From contig NZ_JARXWN010000009.1 in the NCBI RefSeq assembly GCF_029892965.1, forward strand, positions 62,001 through 126,000: a stretch of 64,000 nt of DNA, written 5' to 3'. A program made the translations under genes and the position numbers. Below the pieces are notes generated by a model that made no database searches, was not told the origin of the DNA, and worked only from the letters and a program-made list of their open reading frames with translations. Positions 9,328-17,921 of this stretch are shown here, one piece after another (position 1 is the first letter of the stretch; the number at the start of each line of letters is the position of its first letter). This DNA comes from Dysgonomonas sp. PF1-14. GTDB lineage: Bacteria > Bacteroidota > Bacteroidia > Bacteroidales > Dysgonomonadaceae.

Positions 9328-10905
9328 TTAATAACCCGGATTTTGCTGCAATTTATAATTACTATTGATAATCTCGGATGTAGGTATCGGCAATAAACCT
9401 TTAGCCGCATAATTGAACTTCTGTGTATATACATCATTTCCGGAAGGATCTGTTTCGTCGATCTGCTGTTTTGCATAATCTATACCTCGACGCATCAAAT
9501 CCCAGTAGCGAAGTCCTTCACAGGCAAATTCAAGATCGCGTTCTGCATAGATAAGATCTAAACTAACCGAAGGTACACTTGTTGCATTACCCATAGAACG
9601 TTGACGAACTTTGGTATAATAATTCAATGCTTTACCAGTGTCACCTCCTTTAAGATTAAGTTCTGCTGCCATCAGCAGAATATCCGAGAAGCGGATAACA
9701 GGATTGTTGTACGGATAATTTACACGCACATCGCCTTTGTTTGACTGAAATTCTTTCAGAGCTGCCCATTTGCGTGGGAATATACCTGAATCCTGATAAC
9801 CTGCTTTATAGCTCACACCTTCTTCTTTCGGTACCACAAAAGATGCTGCTTTGCGTGCATCGGCATCGCTGAACGTTTCGTAGTAAGCTTTAGATATAGG
9901 TGCAAACGACCAACCATCAGCATAGTGGGATTTGTCGCCTGCATTGAGGCGCATAGACCACAACAGTACCGAAAGGTTACCGTCCGCTACTTCGCGGTTC
10001 GAATTGTCCCATCCCTGATATGATTTTTCAGAGTGTTGAATTTCAAATACAGATTCTGCATTATTTGCATTCTTCGGAGAGAATAAATCACCGTATTTAG
10101 GCAATAGTCCGTGACCACTGTTGTTGATAAGGTCTTCGCTGATGCTGATTATATTTTGCAATGTGATATCACCCATCTGAGTTTGATTATAATAACCGGT
10201 GTAGTATAACCACGAGCGTATCAGTAATCCCTGTGCGGCGCTCTTTGTCACTCGTCCCAATTCTGTTGCAGGAAGATTTTTGTATGGCTTCAATACCTGC
10301 ATAGCCTCTTGCAAATCGGCTGCTATTTGTCCGTAAACGGCCTCGGGAGAAGCTTGCTCCTGAGTGTATTCTTTACTTGACAACGTTTTGGTTATCAGTG
10401 GCACATTACCGAACAGGCGTACCAGATCGAAATAGAAATAAGCACGCAGGAACTTAGCTTCGGCAGCATAGCGGGCACGATTTTCTTCCTTATCGAACTG
10501 TGCATCCGGCAATTTCTCAAGAAGCAGATTGGCACGATAGATACCCGAATAGTATTTTTTCCACAGTGAGCGCACATTGGTAACATCGCCATTAAGCGTA
10601 CCTCTGTTGAATCGCTCCATAGTAGCTCCGTCAGTGGCATTGTCGCCTCCGGCATAACAACGGTCACCCATAACTTCGCTGATCCATTCGAACGGAATAC
10701 TACCCGCTCCTGTGCCCGGTGTATTTACAGCACCCCATTGCAGTACATCATATACCGATACCAGCCCCGAGAAGCATTCCGAATCGTTCTTATAATAATT
10801 TGTTTCCAGTTCTTCTGTTATCGGCTTCAGATCGAGTATGTCGCCGCAAGCCGTCATAGACAGGAATCCTGCCAAAATGATAATATATTTTAATCGAGTT
10901 TTCAT
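9328..10905 (-). CDS. susD: SusD/RagB family nutrient-binding outer-membrane lipoprotein
   Basis: This 525-residue protein has lipobox SMTACGD (Cys20) and the SusD fold: TPR-like helices in the N-terminal half and a C-terminal segment with PYNNPVIRFSDILLMAAE and GLRYWDLMRRG, both strongly characteristic of SusD. It forms the lid of the SusC transporter and captures oligosaccharide at the cell surface. It follows susC by 25 bases, so the two are co-transcribed. The glycan is probably a beta-1,3-glucan oligosaccharide given the linked GH128 enzymes. Confidence 0.95.
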   Translation of the reverse strand: MKTRLKYIIILAGFLSMTACGDILDLKPITEELETNYYKNDSECFSGLVSVYDVLQWGAVNTPGTGAGSIPFEWISEVMGDRCYAGGDNATDGATMERFNRGTLNGDVTNVRSLWKKYYSGIYRANLLLEKLPDAQFDKEENRARYAAEAKFLRAYFYFDLVRLFGNVPLITKTLSSKEYTQEQASPEAVYGQIAADLQEAMQVLKPYKNLPATELGRVTKSAAQGLLIRSWLYYTGYYNQTQMGDITLQNIISISEDLINNSGHGLLPKYGDLFSPKNANNAESVFEIQHSEKSYQGWDNSNREVADGNLSVLLWSMRLNAGDKSHYADGWSFAPISKAYYETFSDADARKAASFVVPKEEGVSYKAGYQDSGIFPRKWAALKEFQSNKGDVRVNYPYNNPVIRFSDILLMAAELNLKGGDTGKALNYYTKVRQRSMGNATSVPSVSLDLIYAERDLEFACEGLRYWDLMRRGIDYAKQQIDETDPSGNDVYTQKFNYAAKGLLPIPTSEIINSNYKLQQNPGY

Positions 10906-10930
10906 ATTCTTGTATTATTTAGAGTTCGGG

Positions 10931-13900
10931 TTAGAATGATAGATTTAAACCAACTGTAAACGTCTTAGGCTGAGGATATACACCCCTGTCGAGTCCCTGA
11001 GACATTACTCCGCCTGTCACCTCTGGCTCGTAACCTGTGTATTTAGTGAACGTGAGCAGATTGAGTGCCGAAACATATACCCTGCACTGTCTGATATGGA
11101 ATTTTTCCAATTGCTTGAATGTATATCCCAACTGTATATCTTTCAGGCGAAGGAACGATCCGTTTTCGAGGAAGAAATCGGACGCGGTAGTAAAGTTCCC
11201 GTTCTGATCGTCGGAAGTAATACGCGGGTACGAATTTGAAGTTCCTTCACCATGCCAGCGATCCATTACAGTTGTCTGATAATTACTTGTCTGCAAATCC
11301 CAGCGGCGTAGTCCGTTAAATATCTTATGACCGGCAAGTCCTGTCCAGAACATATTGAAATCGAAACCTTTATATCTGGTAGAGAAACTAAACCCGAAGT
11401 TGAACTTAGGATGCGGGCTTCCGCAATATTCGCGGTCGAGCACATCTATTACTCCATCGTCGTTTTTATCTTTAAAGATCAGGTCTCCCGGTTTTGCCTT
11501 AGGCTGGATAACTGTTCCGTCAGAACTCTTATAGTTATCTATCTGCGCCTGATTCTGGAATATTCCCAATGTCTTGTTCAGATAGAAATATCCGATCGGT
11601 TGTCCGGGTTCCATCATCAGCAGGTTTTGCATCTGTATTACACTACCGCCTGTGATATATCCGCTTTCGTTACCTACTTCCAGTACCTTATTCTGGTTGT
11701 AAGAAATATTTCCGGTAACATCTATCGACCAGTCTTTTTTCAAGTCTTTACGATATCCCAAGCTAAACTCTATACCCTGATTGCGTACACTACCGGCATT
11801 GCCCCAAGGAGCAAGGTTACCAATATACATAGGTGCAGGGATGATCACCAACAGGTCTTTTGTAGTCTTACGATATAAGTCTATAGTGGTTGTAAAATCG
11901 CGCAGGAAACGGGCATCGAAACCGATATTGAACTGCTCTGATGTTTCCCATTTCAGGTCAGGGTTTGCCGTACGTCCCGGTGCTGCACCGATAGCCTGCT
12001 CATCGTCTCCGAAGTAATAGTTTTTACCCCATGTGCTGATAGTAGATACATATTGCCAGTCATCCAAAGCATCGTTACCTGTTTGTCCCCAACTAACGCG
12101 GGCTTTCAGCATATCGAGCCATTTTACGTTTTCCATGAATTTTTCGTTCGTCACATTCCATCCTGCCGATATGGAAGGGAAATGTCCGTAACGGTTGTTA
12201 GGCCCGAAGCGGTACGAACCGTCGATACGATAGGTAGCTGTCATCATATAGCGGTTGTCGAAGTCGTAGCTTATACGTCCGAAGTATGAAAGGAAAGCTT
12301 TTTTGAAGGCTCCGCCACCTGCTCCGTCACTACCTTGCTTCTTAGCCAATGCGATATATGCATATGCAGGATCATCGTATAAAAGACCTTGTTTGCTTGC
12401 CGATACATCAGTACCATTCTCTTTACGGACAGAATTACCTACCATTGCCGAGAAATTATGCTTATCTATCTTATTCATATAAGACAAAGTATTATCATTA
12501 TTAAAGCCAAAGATTTGATTCATGGACTTACTCACGCCCGTATCATTAGTAAAGTTGGAACTGTTGAGACGATAAAGTGGTGTATAACCTCTCGATTCGT
12601 TGTATGTAATAATCTGATTAAGATTTGATCTCAGTGTAAATCCTTTGTAAGCCAACTGAGCGAATCCGGTCAGATTGATACGTGTATAGCTGGATGAACC
12701 GTGCGTATAATAGATACGTGCAACCGGATTCACTACTTCGGTAGCTACATAAGGCGACACGCCAAAGTCCCTCATATCGTCGTACACCGGAGTGATAGGG
12801 TCTATATTGATAGCTGAAGATATCGGTCCTGAATTACCCTGATTGGATGCAATAGATTGTCTTTTTACATGGGATACGTCAGAGTTTGTACCTATTTTCA
12901 ACAAACCATTGAAATAATTGCTTTCAAAATTCAGACGTGCAGTATAACGCTCATACTTCGATTTGCCGGGTGCAAATATACCTTCCTGCATAAAGTACGA
13001 CATGGATGTATTATAGAGAGATTTTTGGTTACCACCCATCAAGGATAGTTGATGATTGGTTATAGGTGCATTTTTATTGGCTATTTCACGCTGCCAGTCA
13101 GTACCTTTACCCATAGCGGATATTTGCTCTTCGGTATATGGTAATGCCTTACCCGAATTGTATGCAGATTCGTTCATTATGCGCGCATAAGCAGTCGCAT
13201 CGAGCAGGTCGAGATAACGGCGAGGATTTTGTATACCATACGAACCACTGTATTCAATGCGGTTTTCGCCCTCTTTCCCTTTTTTCGTTGTTATCAATAC
13301 GACTCCATTCGCACCCTGTGCTCCGTAAATGGCGGCAGAAGCAGCATCTTTCAATACTTCCATCGATTCGATATCTGAAGGGTTAAGAGATTCTATACCT
13401 CCCACAGTAACATCGTTTATCTTATTGGTGGTCATAATAAATCCATCTACAACATAAAGCGGCTCAGTACTGTTATTCGTACCTGCACCACGTATGCGGA
13501 TACTGACTGCTGCGCCGGGCTGTCCGCTATTGTTCATTACCGTTACTCCGGGTACGCGCCCCTGCATTGCCTGATCGGCACGCATCAGTCCGGTCTGAGC
13601 CAGATCTTTAGACGAGATGGATGTAATAGCTCCGGTTACAAGGCTTTTCTTTTGCACTCCGTAACCGATAACAACGACTTCATCGAGTTCGTTATTTTCT
13701 TTCAACTGTACATTGAGTTCTCCGGCAGCAGTTATTCTGATTTCCTGCGGCGAATAAGCCACATAACTGAAAACCAGCGTACTATTGAGCGGAACATTCA
13801 TTGTATATGCACCGTCGATATCTGTTATCGTACCTACGGCTGCTCCTTTCTGTACCACAGACACACCTATAAGGGTTTCTCCTGTTTGTGAGTCTGTTAC

Positions 13901-14011
13901 GACACCTTTTACGGTTACCATCGCTCCTGTATTTGTGGCTTGTTGCTGAGCAAAAAGGCTACAACATGAGCAGATCAGTAGTAATACCGACAAAACAAAA
14001 ATTCTGTTCAT
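10931..14011 (-). CDS. susC: SusC/RagA family TonB-dependent transporter
   Basis: This 1,026-residue protein begins with a signal peptide (to about residue 21, FAQQ). A CarboxypepD_reg-like domain (about 33-108, TVKGVVTDSQTGETLIGVSV) and a TonB-box-like stretch (DEVVVIGYG) follow. Next come the plug (GRVPGV, PLYVVDGF, VLKDAASAAIYG) and a 22-strand barrel ending in an aromatic residue (LNLSF). It imports oligosaccharides with energy from TonB-ExbBD. It begins 22 bases after the regulator gene and is followed by susD, the defining PUL pair. Confidence 0.96.
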   Translation of the reverse strand: MNRIFVLSVLLLICSCCSLFAQQQATNTGAMVTVKGVVTDSQTGETLIGVSVVQKGAAVGTITDIDGAYTMNVPLNSTLVFSYVAYSPQEIRITAAGELNVQLKENNELDEVVVIGYGVQKKSLVTGAITSISSKDLAQTGLMRADQAMQGRVPGVTVMNNSGQPGAAVSIRIRGAGTNNSTEPLYVVDGFIMTTNKINDVTVGGIESLNPSDIESMEVLKDAASAAIYGAQGANGVVLITTKKGKEGENRIEYSGSYGIQNPRRYLDLLDATAYARIMNESAYNSGKALPYTEEQISAMGKGTDWQREIANKNAPITNHQLSLMGGNQKSLYNTSMSYFMQEGIFAPGKSKYERYTARLNFESNYFNGLLKIGTNSDVSHVKRQSIASNQGNSGPISSAINIDPITPVYDDMRDFGVSPYVATEVVNPVARIYYTHGSSSYTRINLTGFAQLAYKGFTLRSNLNQIITYNESRGYTPLYRLNSSNFTNDTGVSKSMNQIFGFNNDNTLSYMNKIDKHNFSAMVGNSVRKENGTDVSASKQGLLYDDPAYAYIALAKKQGSDGAGGGAFKKAFLSYFGRISYDFDNRYMMTATYRIDGSYRFGPNNRYGHFPSISAGWNVTNEKFMENVKWLDMLKARVSWGQTGNDALDDWQYVSTISTWGKNYYFGDDEQAIGAAPGRTANPDLKWETSEQFNIGFDARFLRDFTTTIDLYRKTTKDLLVIIPAPMYIGNLAPWGNAGSVRNQGIEFSLGYRKDLKKDWSIDVTGNISYNQNKVLEVGNESGYITGGSVIQMQNLLMMEPGQPIGYFYLNKTLGIFQNQAQIDNYKSSDGTVIQPKAKPGDLIFKDKNDDGVIDVLDREYCGSPHPKFNFGFSFSTRYKGFDFNMFWTGLAGHKIFNGLRRWDLQTSNYQTTVMDRWHGEGTSNSYPRITSDDQNGNFTTASDFFLENGSFLRLKDIQLGYTFKQLEKFHIRQCRVYVSALNLLTFTKYTGYEPEVTGGVMSQGLDRGVYPQPKTFTVGLNLSF

Positions 14012-14033
14012 AATATTAGTATCTAATTGATTA

Positions 14034-16856
14034 TTAATTTCTTTCGTTTAAAATTGAGCTAAAATTGTCGTTTGCTTCCAAGTTTAATTTTTTTCGTAGT
14101 CTGTATTTTGCCATTTCTACGCTGCGGAACGAGATATTGAGCAAATTGGCTATTTCTTTGTTGCTTAGATTTAATTTGAGATAGGCTAACAATTTAAGAT
14201 CGCCCTGCGATAGTTGGGGATATTTTACAGCCAGCCGTTCGAGCAGTCCGCCGAAAACCACATTGAAGTATTTTTCAAATATTTCCCAGTCTTCGTTATT
14301 GTCGAGCTCTCCCTCTATTTTCTTTATTACTTTTTTTATGGTTTGCTTAGCTTCTTTACTTTGTTCATATTTTTCTGCTTCCTGTATTTCCTGTTTCAGT
14401 TCATTCATCAAGTTGTTGCGTTTTACACCGTTCATGGTGATAAAGGCAAGCCGCTTGTCTTTTTCCTGCAATTCTATTTCCAGCTTATCTTTTTCCAGTT
14501 CGAGTATCAGTTGCGACTGAATCAGGTTTTCTTTTTCCAACTTGTCTACCTGCGCCTGTTTGATCCGCTCGATACGTCTTTTCTCTTTATCGGTTTTGCG
14601 TTTGTAAAAGAGAGAGATAAGCAGTATAATAAATCCTAAGATAAAAGCATATACAAAAATCATCGGGGTACTTATATACCAAGGCACATCTATCTTTACG
14701 GAAACCTGTGCCGGCTGACCATCCAGATCGTTCGCATTACGCAACTGAATAGTATATGAGCCCGATTCGAGGTGTGTGAGTGTCAAGTAATTATCGACAG
14801 TCTCTTTTACCCAGACCGAATCTATTTCAACTATGCGATATTCTATCACACGGTCGGCATTCAGATTTACAGGATATATGTTGATAATCTTCTTATTGTT
14901 AGGAAGTTCAAACTGTTTCTCATCAAAGCCGTAATACACAGGGCTGCCTACACCATAAGCTTCCATCATTCTTATTTCCAAACGATTGGATTGATTTTTG
15001 CTTAATTGTGAGAATGCTATTCCACTCTGATAGCCTACAGCGTATGTATTCATATCCAACTTGTTGACAGCAGGCGAAATACGTTTGTTGTAGATGTGAG
15101 AGAATATACCGGCACTTTTCTCCAGTTTGTCTCCTTTTCGTACTACATAACCTATATCGCTCGGGGTCTGATACCAGAATACATTATCGAACTGAGTTAG
15201 CGATAACAAATCGGAACCCGAAATACGGAACAATTCTGACAAGCCTTTATCCACTGCCAGCTCCTGATCCTGCACATTGTACATAAGAGGGGAAGAACCG
15301 TCGTAGTACACAATGTGGTCGTCAAGCATTGTCATCAGCATAAATTCCTTGTTCTCAGACGAGGCTACATGATATTGCCTTATATCTTCTACCGAAGTCA
15401 TGTCTTTGGATAAAGTAAGGCGTACAAATCCATCGCGTGGAATCATCAACCACAGATAGCCGTACTTGTCGAACAGAATATGACGCGAAGCTCCTTCATA
15501 GTTTTTTATTTTACTGACGTAATTGAGCTTACCGTCGACCATCCGGTACAAGCTAAGGCCATAATAGTCGCTCCCGACAAAACAAGTCGGGTCAATGAAT
15601 GACTGAGTCAGTGCCGTTGTTCCACCTTCCTTAATCCGTACAGGCGTGTCTCCGCTGAGTCTGAATAGTCCTAAGTCGTGATTATAAATCAGTTCGCCAC
15701 CGATATTATACATAGCCCATACCGATCCCGAAGTGCCATCTATCTTATAAAAATCGCCTTTGGATGTAAGTTTGAATACTCCCTGATTGGAACCGATATA
15801 AATATCGTTTTGCAGAGGCACTACGCTTCTGACAATACCGATAGATGGCTTCGGTGTATAATAGCTTTCTTTTCCTTCCATATCCAACGTGGCTACTCCT
15901 GCATCGAGCCCCATCCATATGTTTTCGTAGTTATCTATTCCTACGCTCAACACTGTAGATGTAGGCAGTCCGTTGCCTTCTCCTGCATTCTTTATAATAT
16001 TTCCGCTCTCGTCAAGAATATACAAACCACCACTGGTAGTACCTACAAGATACTGTCCTTTAGGGGTTTCTCTGGCTGTAAATATTTTAGCCTTACCCAA
16101 TATGGCATTTGCCTGCACATTGAGTGGCGTCAGTTTAGTATAATCGTCGGAAAGTACAAATACGCCTTTGTGTTCGAGAAAAAGCAGTATCTTTTTATCA
16201 GATGCCCTTCTTACAGCATATATGATACGGTCGTCTACAGATGTTATTTTCTGAAACTTCTTATCTGCATCCATCCTGTAAAGAAGATCTTTGGACTGTA
16301 CCCATACATCACCCGAAACAATGTGCATATAGCTGAAATTGTCAAGCCCTTTGATCGTGTCTACTTCCTGTGTGTTGATATTATAGCGAATGATCATCTG
16401 ATGCGACTGTGCATAGACATTACCGCCATTGTTGACAGGAGAATCGACACGCCAGAATTCGACTGACAGATTCTTAGCCGTATTTATCCATAAAGGGGTG
16501 TATTGGAATTTTCCAAATTTATCCTGTGTCCATTTCCCGAACTGGTTAACCGAACCGCTGTATAGCGTATTTGTCTTGGAATCGAAATACAGGCTTCTCA
16601 TAATGCTGCCTGTACCGGGATTGCAAACTTCCCAGCGTACTCCGTCGTAAACGCCCAAACCATTGTTCGATGCAAAAAAAACATACCTTCCATTTCCGGG
16701 CGCAATGCTCCATATCTGCGACTTCTCAAGACTTCCGCATTTGTCCTGAAATGTCTCCAGATATGTATTACCCTTATCTATGGGTAATTGCGCCATTCCG
16801 TTGATGAAAGGAATAGCTAGTAATAAAAACAATATGAAGCTTTTTTTACCAACCAT
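14034..16856 (-). CDS. Membrane-spanning PUL regulator: propeller sensor, Y_Y_Y domain, HTH
   Basis: This 940-residue protein has a signal peptide (MAQL near residue 24). A long periplasmic region with two-component-regulator propeller repeats (such as YENIWMGLDAG) and a Y_Y_Y-like domain (about 640-725, LTHLESGSYTIQLRNAND) follows. A single TM is at about 729-751, a coiled coil at about 755-850, and a LuxR/GerE-type HTH at the end (LSNKEIANLLNISFRSVEM, about 884-902). No histidine kinase or receiver domain is present, so it is not a classic hybrid two-component protein but a one-component sensor like a family of Bacteroidota PUL regulators. It probably senses periplasmic oligosaccharide and activates the PUL. 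It sits inside the operon. Confidence 0.88.
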   Translation of the reverse strand: MVGKKSFILFLLLAIPFINGMAQLPIDKGNTYLETFQDKCGSLEKSQIWSIAPGNGRYVFFASNNGLGVYDGVRWEVCNPGTGSIMRSLYFDSKTNTLYSGSVNQFGKWTQDKFGKFQYTPLWINTAKNLSVEFWRVDSPVNNGGNVYAQSHQMIIRYNINTQEVDTIKGLDNFSYMHIVSGDVWVQSKDLLYRMDADKKFQKITSVDDRIIYAVRRASDKKILLFLEHKGVFVLSDDYTKLTPLNVQANAILGKAKIFTARETPKGQYLVGTTSGGLYILDESGNIIKNAGEGNGLPTSTVLSVGIDNYENIWMGLDAGVATLDMEGKESYYTPKPSIGIVRSVVPLQNDIYIGSNQGVFKLTSKGDFYKIDGTSGSVWAMYNIGGELIYNHDLGLFRLSGDTPVRIKEGGTTALTQSFIDPTCFVGSDYYGLSLYRMVDGKLNYVSKIKNYEGASRHILFDKYGYLWLMIPRDGFVRLTLSKDMTSVEDIRQYHVASSENKEFMLMTMLDDHIVYYDGSSPLMYNVQDQELAVDKGLSELFRISGSDLLSLTQFDNVFWYQTPSDIGYVVRKGDKLEKSAGIFSHIYNKRISPAVNKLDMNTYAVGYQSGIAFSQLSKNQSNRLEIRMMEAYGVGSPVYYGFDEKQFELPNNKKIINIYPVNLNADRVIEYRIVEIDSVWVKETVDNYLTLTHLESGSYTIQLRNANDLDGQPAQVSVKIDVPWYISTPMIFVYAFILGFIILLISLFYKRKTDKEKRRIERIKQAQVDKLEKENLIQSQLILELEKDKLEIELQEKDKRLAFITMNGVKRNNLMNELKQEIQEAEKYEQSKEAKQTIKKVIKKIEGELDNNEDWEIFEKYFNVVFGGLLERLAVKYPQLSQGDLKLLAYLKLNLSNKEIANLLNISFRSVEMAKYRLRKKLNLEANDNFSSILNERN

Positions 16857-16868
16857 TTTGTTTATTCT

Positions 16869-17840
16869 TTATTCTGATTCTGCTACTGCTATTTTAGTAT
16901 TCGGATGTAAAGTGCTGTAATATTCTCCTACAACGGTAGGCAGACCATTGGCATCTATCAGTGCACAAGGCCACAATCCCGACATGGTAGGCGATGCATT
17001 GAACCACGCATAACGGTCTACACCTTCCATTGCTTCGATCTGTGGAAGAAGTGTCTGTGTGAAAGACAGCATTTGTGCGGGTGTATAGCGGTTCTTGGCA
17101 GGATCGCCCCCTGTATTATCATCTCTTACACCAAATTCGGTAATCCATATCTTTTTGCCCCAACGCTCATAAACGGCTTTTAACGGATCGGTAAATAATG
17201 TAGCTGTATTCGGCTGATAGATATGTACTGCGATATAATCTACACGTAGGTTCTGCTCTGCCACTCCGTCCATAAACTGCACCATCCAACTGGTTTCGGA
17301 CAATGACGGATAAGATGTAGCAGGACTGATCAGCTTTATACCCGGATTGAGGTTATCGCATATAAATTTCCATTTCGTCAGCGCCTCGCTAACCGACATA
17401 TTTGCTTCTCCTGTCAGGTCGGGTTCATTAAATCCGAGTACATAATGTATCTTTCCTTCTTCGTAGAGTGCATTCAGTTTGTCTATGTTTGCCTGAGTTG
17501 CCGTCGCTCCGTTCCAGAACATCGGTACGAATTCGCAATTCTGGGGCATATCTGCCATCTGGTCTTCGGGGATAAATGTCCCCCATGTATAAAACCAATG
17601 GGCTTTCATGTTGATGACATTTTTCCACCATACGCCTACTGTCGTATTGGTGCTCATACCCATTCCTTTTTTTACAGAGGTGTCTTCTGCCGGAACTTCG
17701 GGAGTCTCATCTTCTGCCGGAGCTTTTACCGGAGGGGTAATTTCCGAACTGTCGCAAGCTACCATAAAGAATACCATACATAATACCATCAGTTTGAGAC
17801 CGATCTGATACGGTAATGTGTGTGTTCGATTATTTTTCAT
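16869..17840 (-). CDS. GH128 beta-1,3-glucanase lipoprotein
   Basis: This 323-residue protein is a lipoprotein (MVFFMVACDSS, Cys29) with a Pro/Glu-rich linker (36-55) and one catalytic domain of the glycosyl hydrolase catalytic core type, assigned to GH128. Key residues are acid/base Glu139 in LGFNEPDL and nucleophile Glu235 in WITEFGVRD; HIYQPNT near 206 and WFNASPT near 279 are also typical. GH128 enzymes cleave beta-1,3-glucan (laminarin, curdlan, fungal wall glucan). It lacks the GLUG tail carried by its neighbour. It ends 12 bases before the regulator gene. Confidence 0.85.
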   Translation of the reverse strand: MKNNRTHTLPYQIGLKLMVLCMVFFMVACDSSEITPPVKAPAEDETPEVPAEDTSVKKGMGMSTNTTVGVWWKNVINMKAHWFYTWGTFIPEDQMADMPQNCEFVPMFWNGATATQANIDKLNALYEEGKIHYVLGFNEPDLTGEANMSVSEALTKWKFICDNLNPGIKLISPATSYPSLSETSWMVQFMDGVAEQNLRVDYIAVHIYQPNTATLFTDPLKAVYERWGKKIWITEFGVRDDNTGGDPAKNRYTPAQMLSFTQTLLPQIEAMEGVDRYAWFNASPTMSGLWPCALIDANGLPTVVGEYYSTLHPNTKIAVAESE

Positions 17841-17876
17841 ATTATTTCTGTTATTTCTTATTATTTCAGGTTTAGA

Positions 17877-17909
17877 AAGCTTCTTCCCCCTTTCCGAAGA
17901 AAGAAGCTT
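17877..17909. other. Inverted repeat between the two GH128 genes
   Basis: AAGCTTCTT (17877-17885) and AAGAAGCTT (17901-17909) form a 9-bp stem between the stop of one GH128 gene and the start of the next. Its T-rich tail is on the plus strand, against the direction of the genes, so it may stabilise or process the mRNA rather than end it. Confidence 0.5.
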
Positions 17910-17921
17910 CTCTTTATTTTT

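Noticed and set aside
14034-16856. Hybrid two-component sensor (HTCS)
   Set aside because: No histidine kinase H-box, ATPase or receiver domain lies between the TM and HTH; the space is a coiled coil only.
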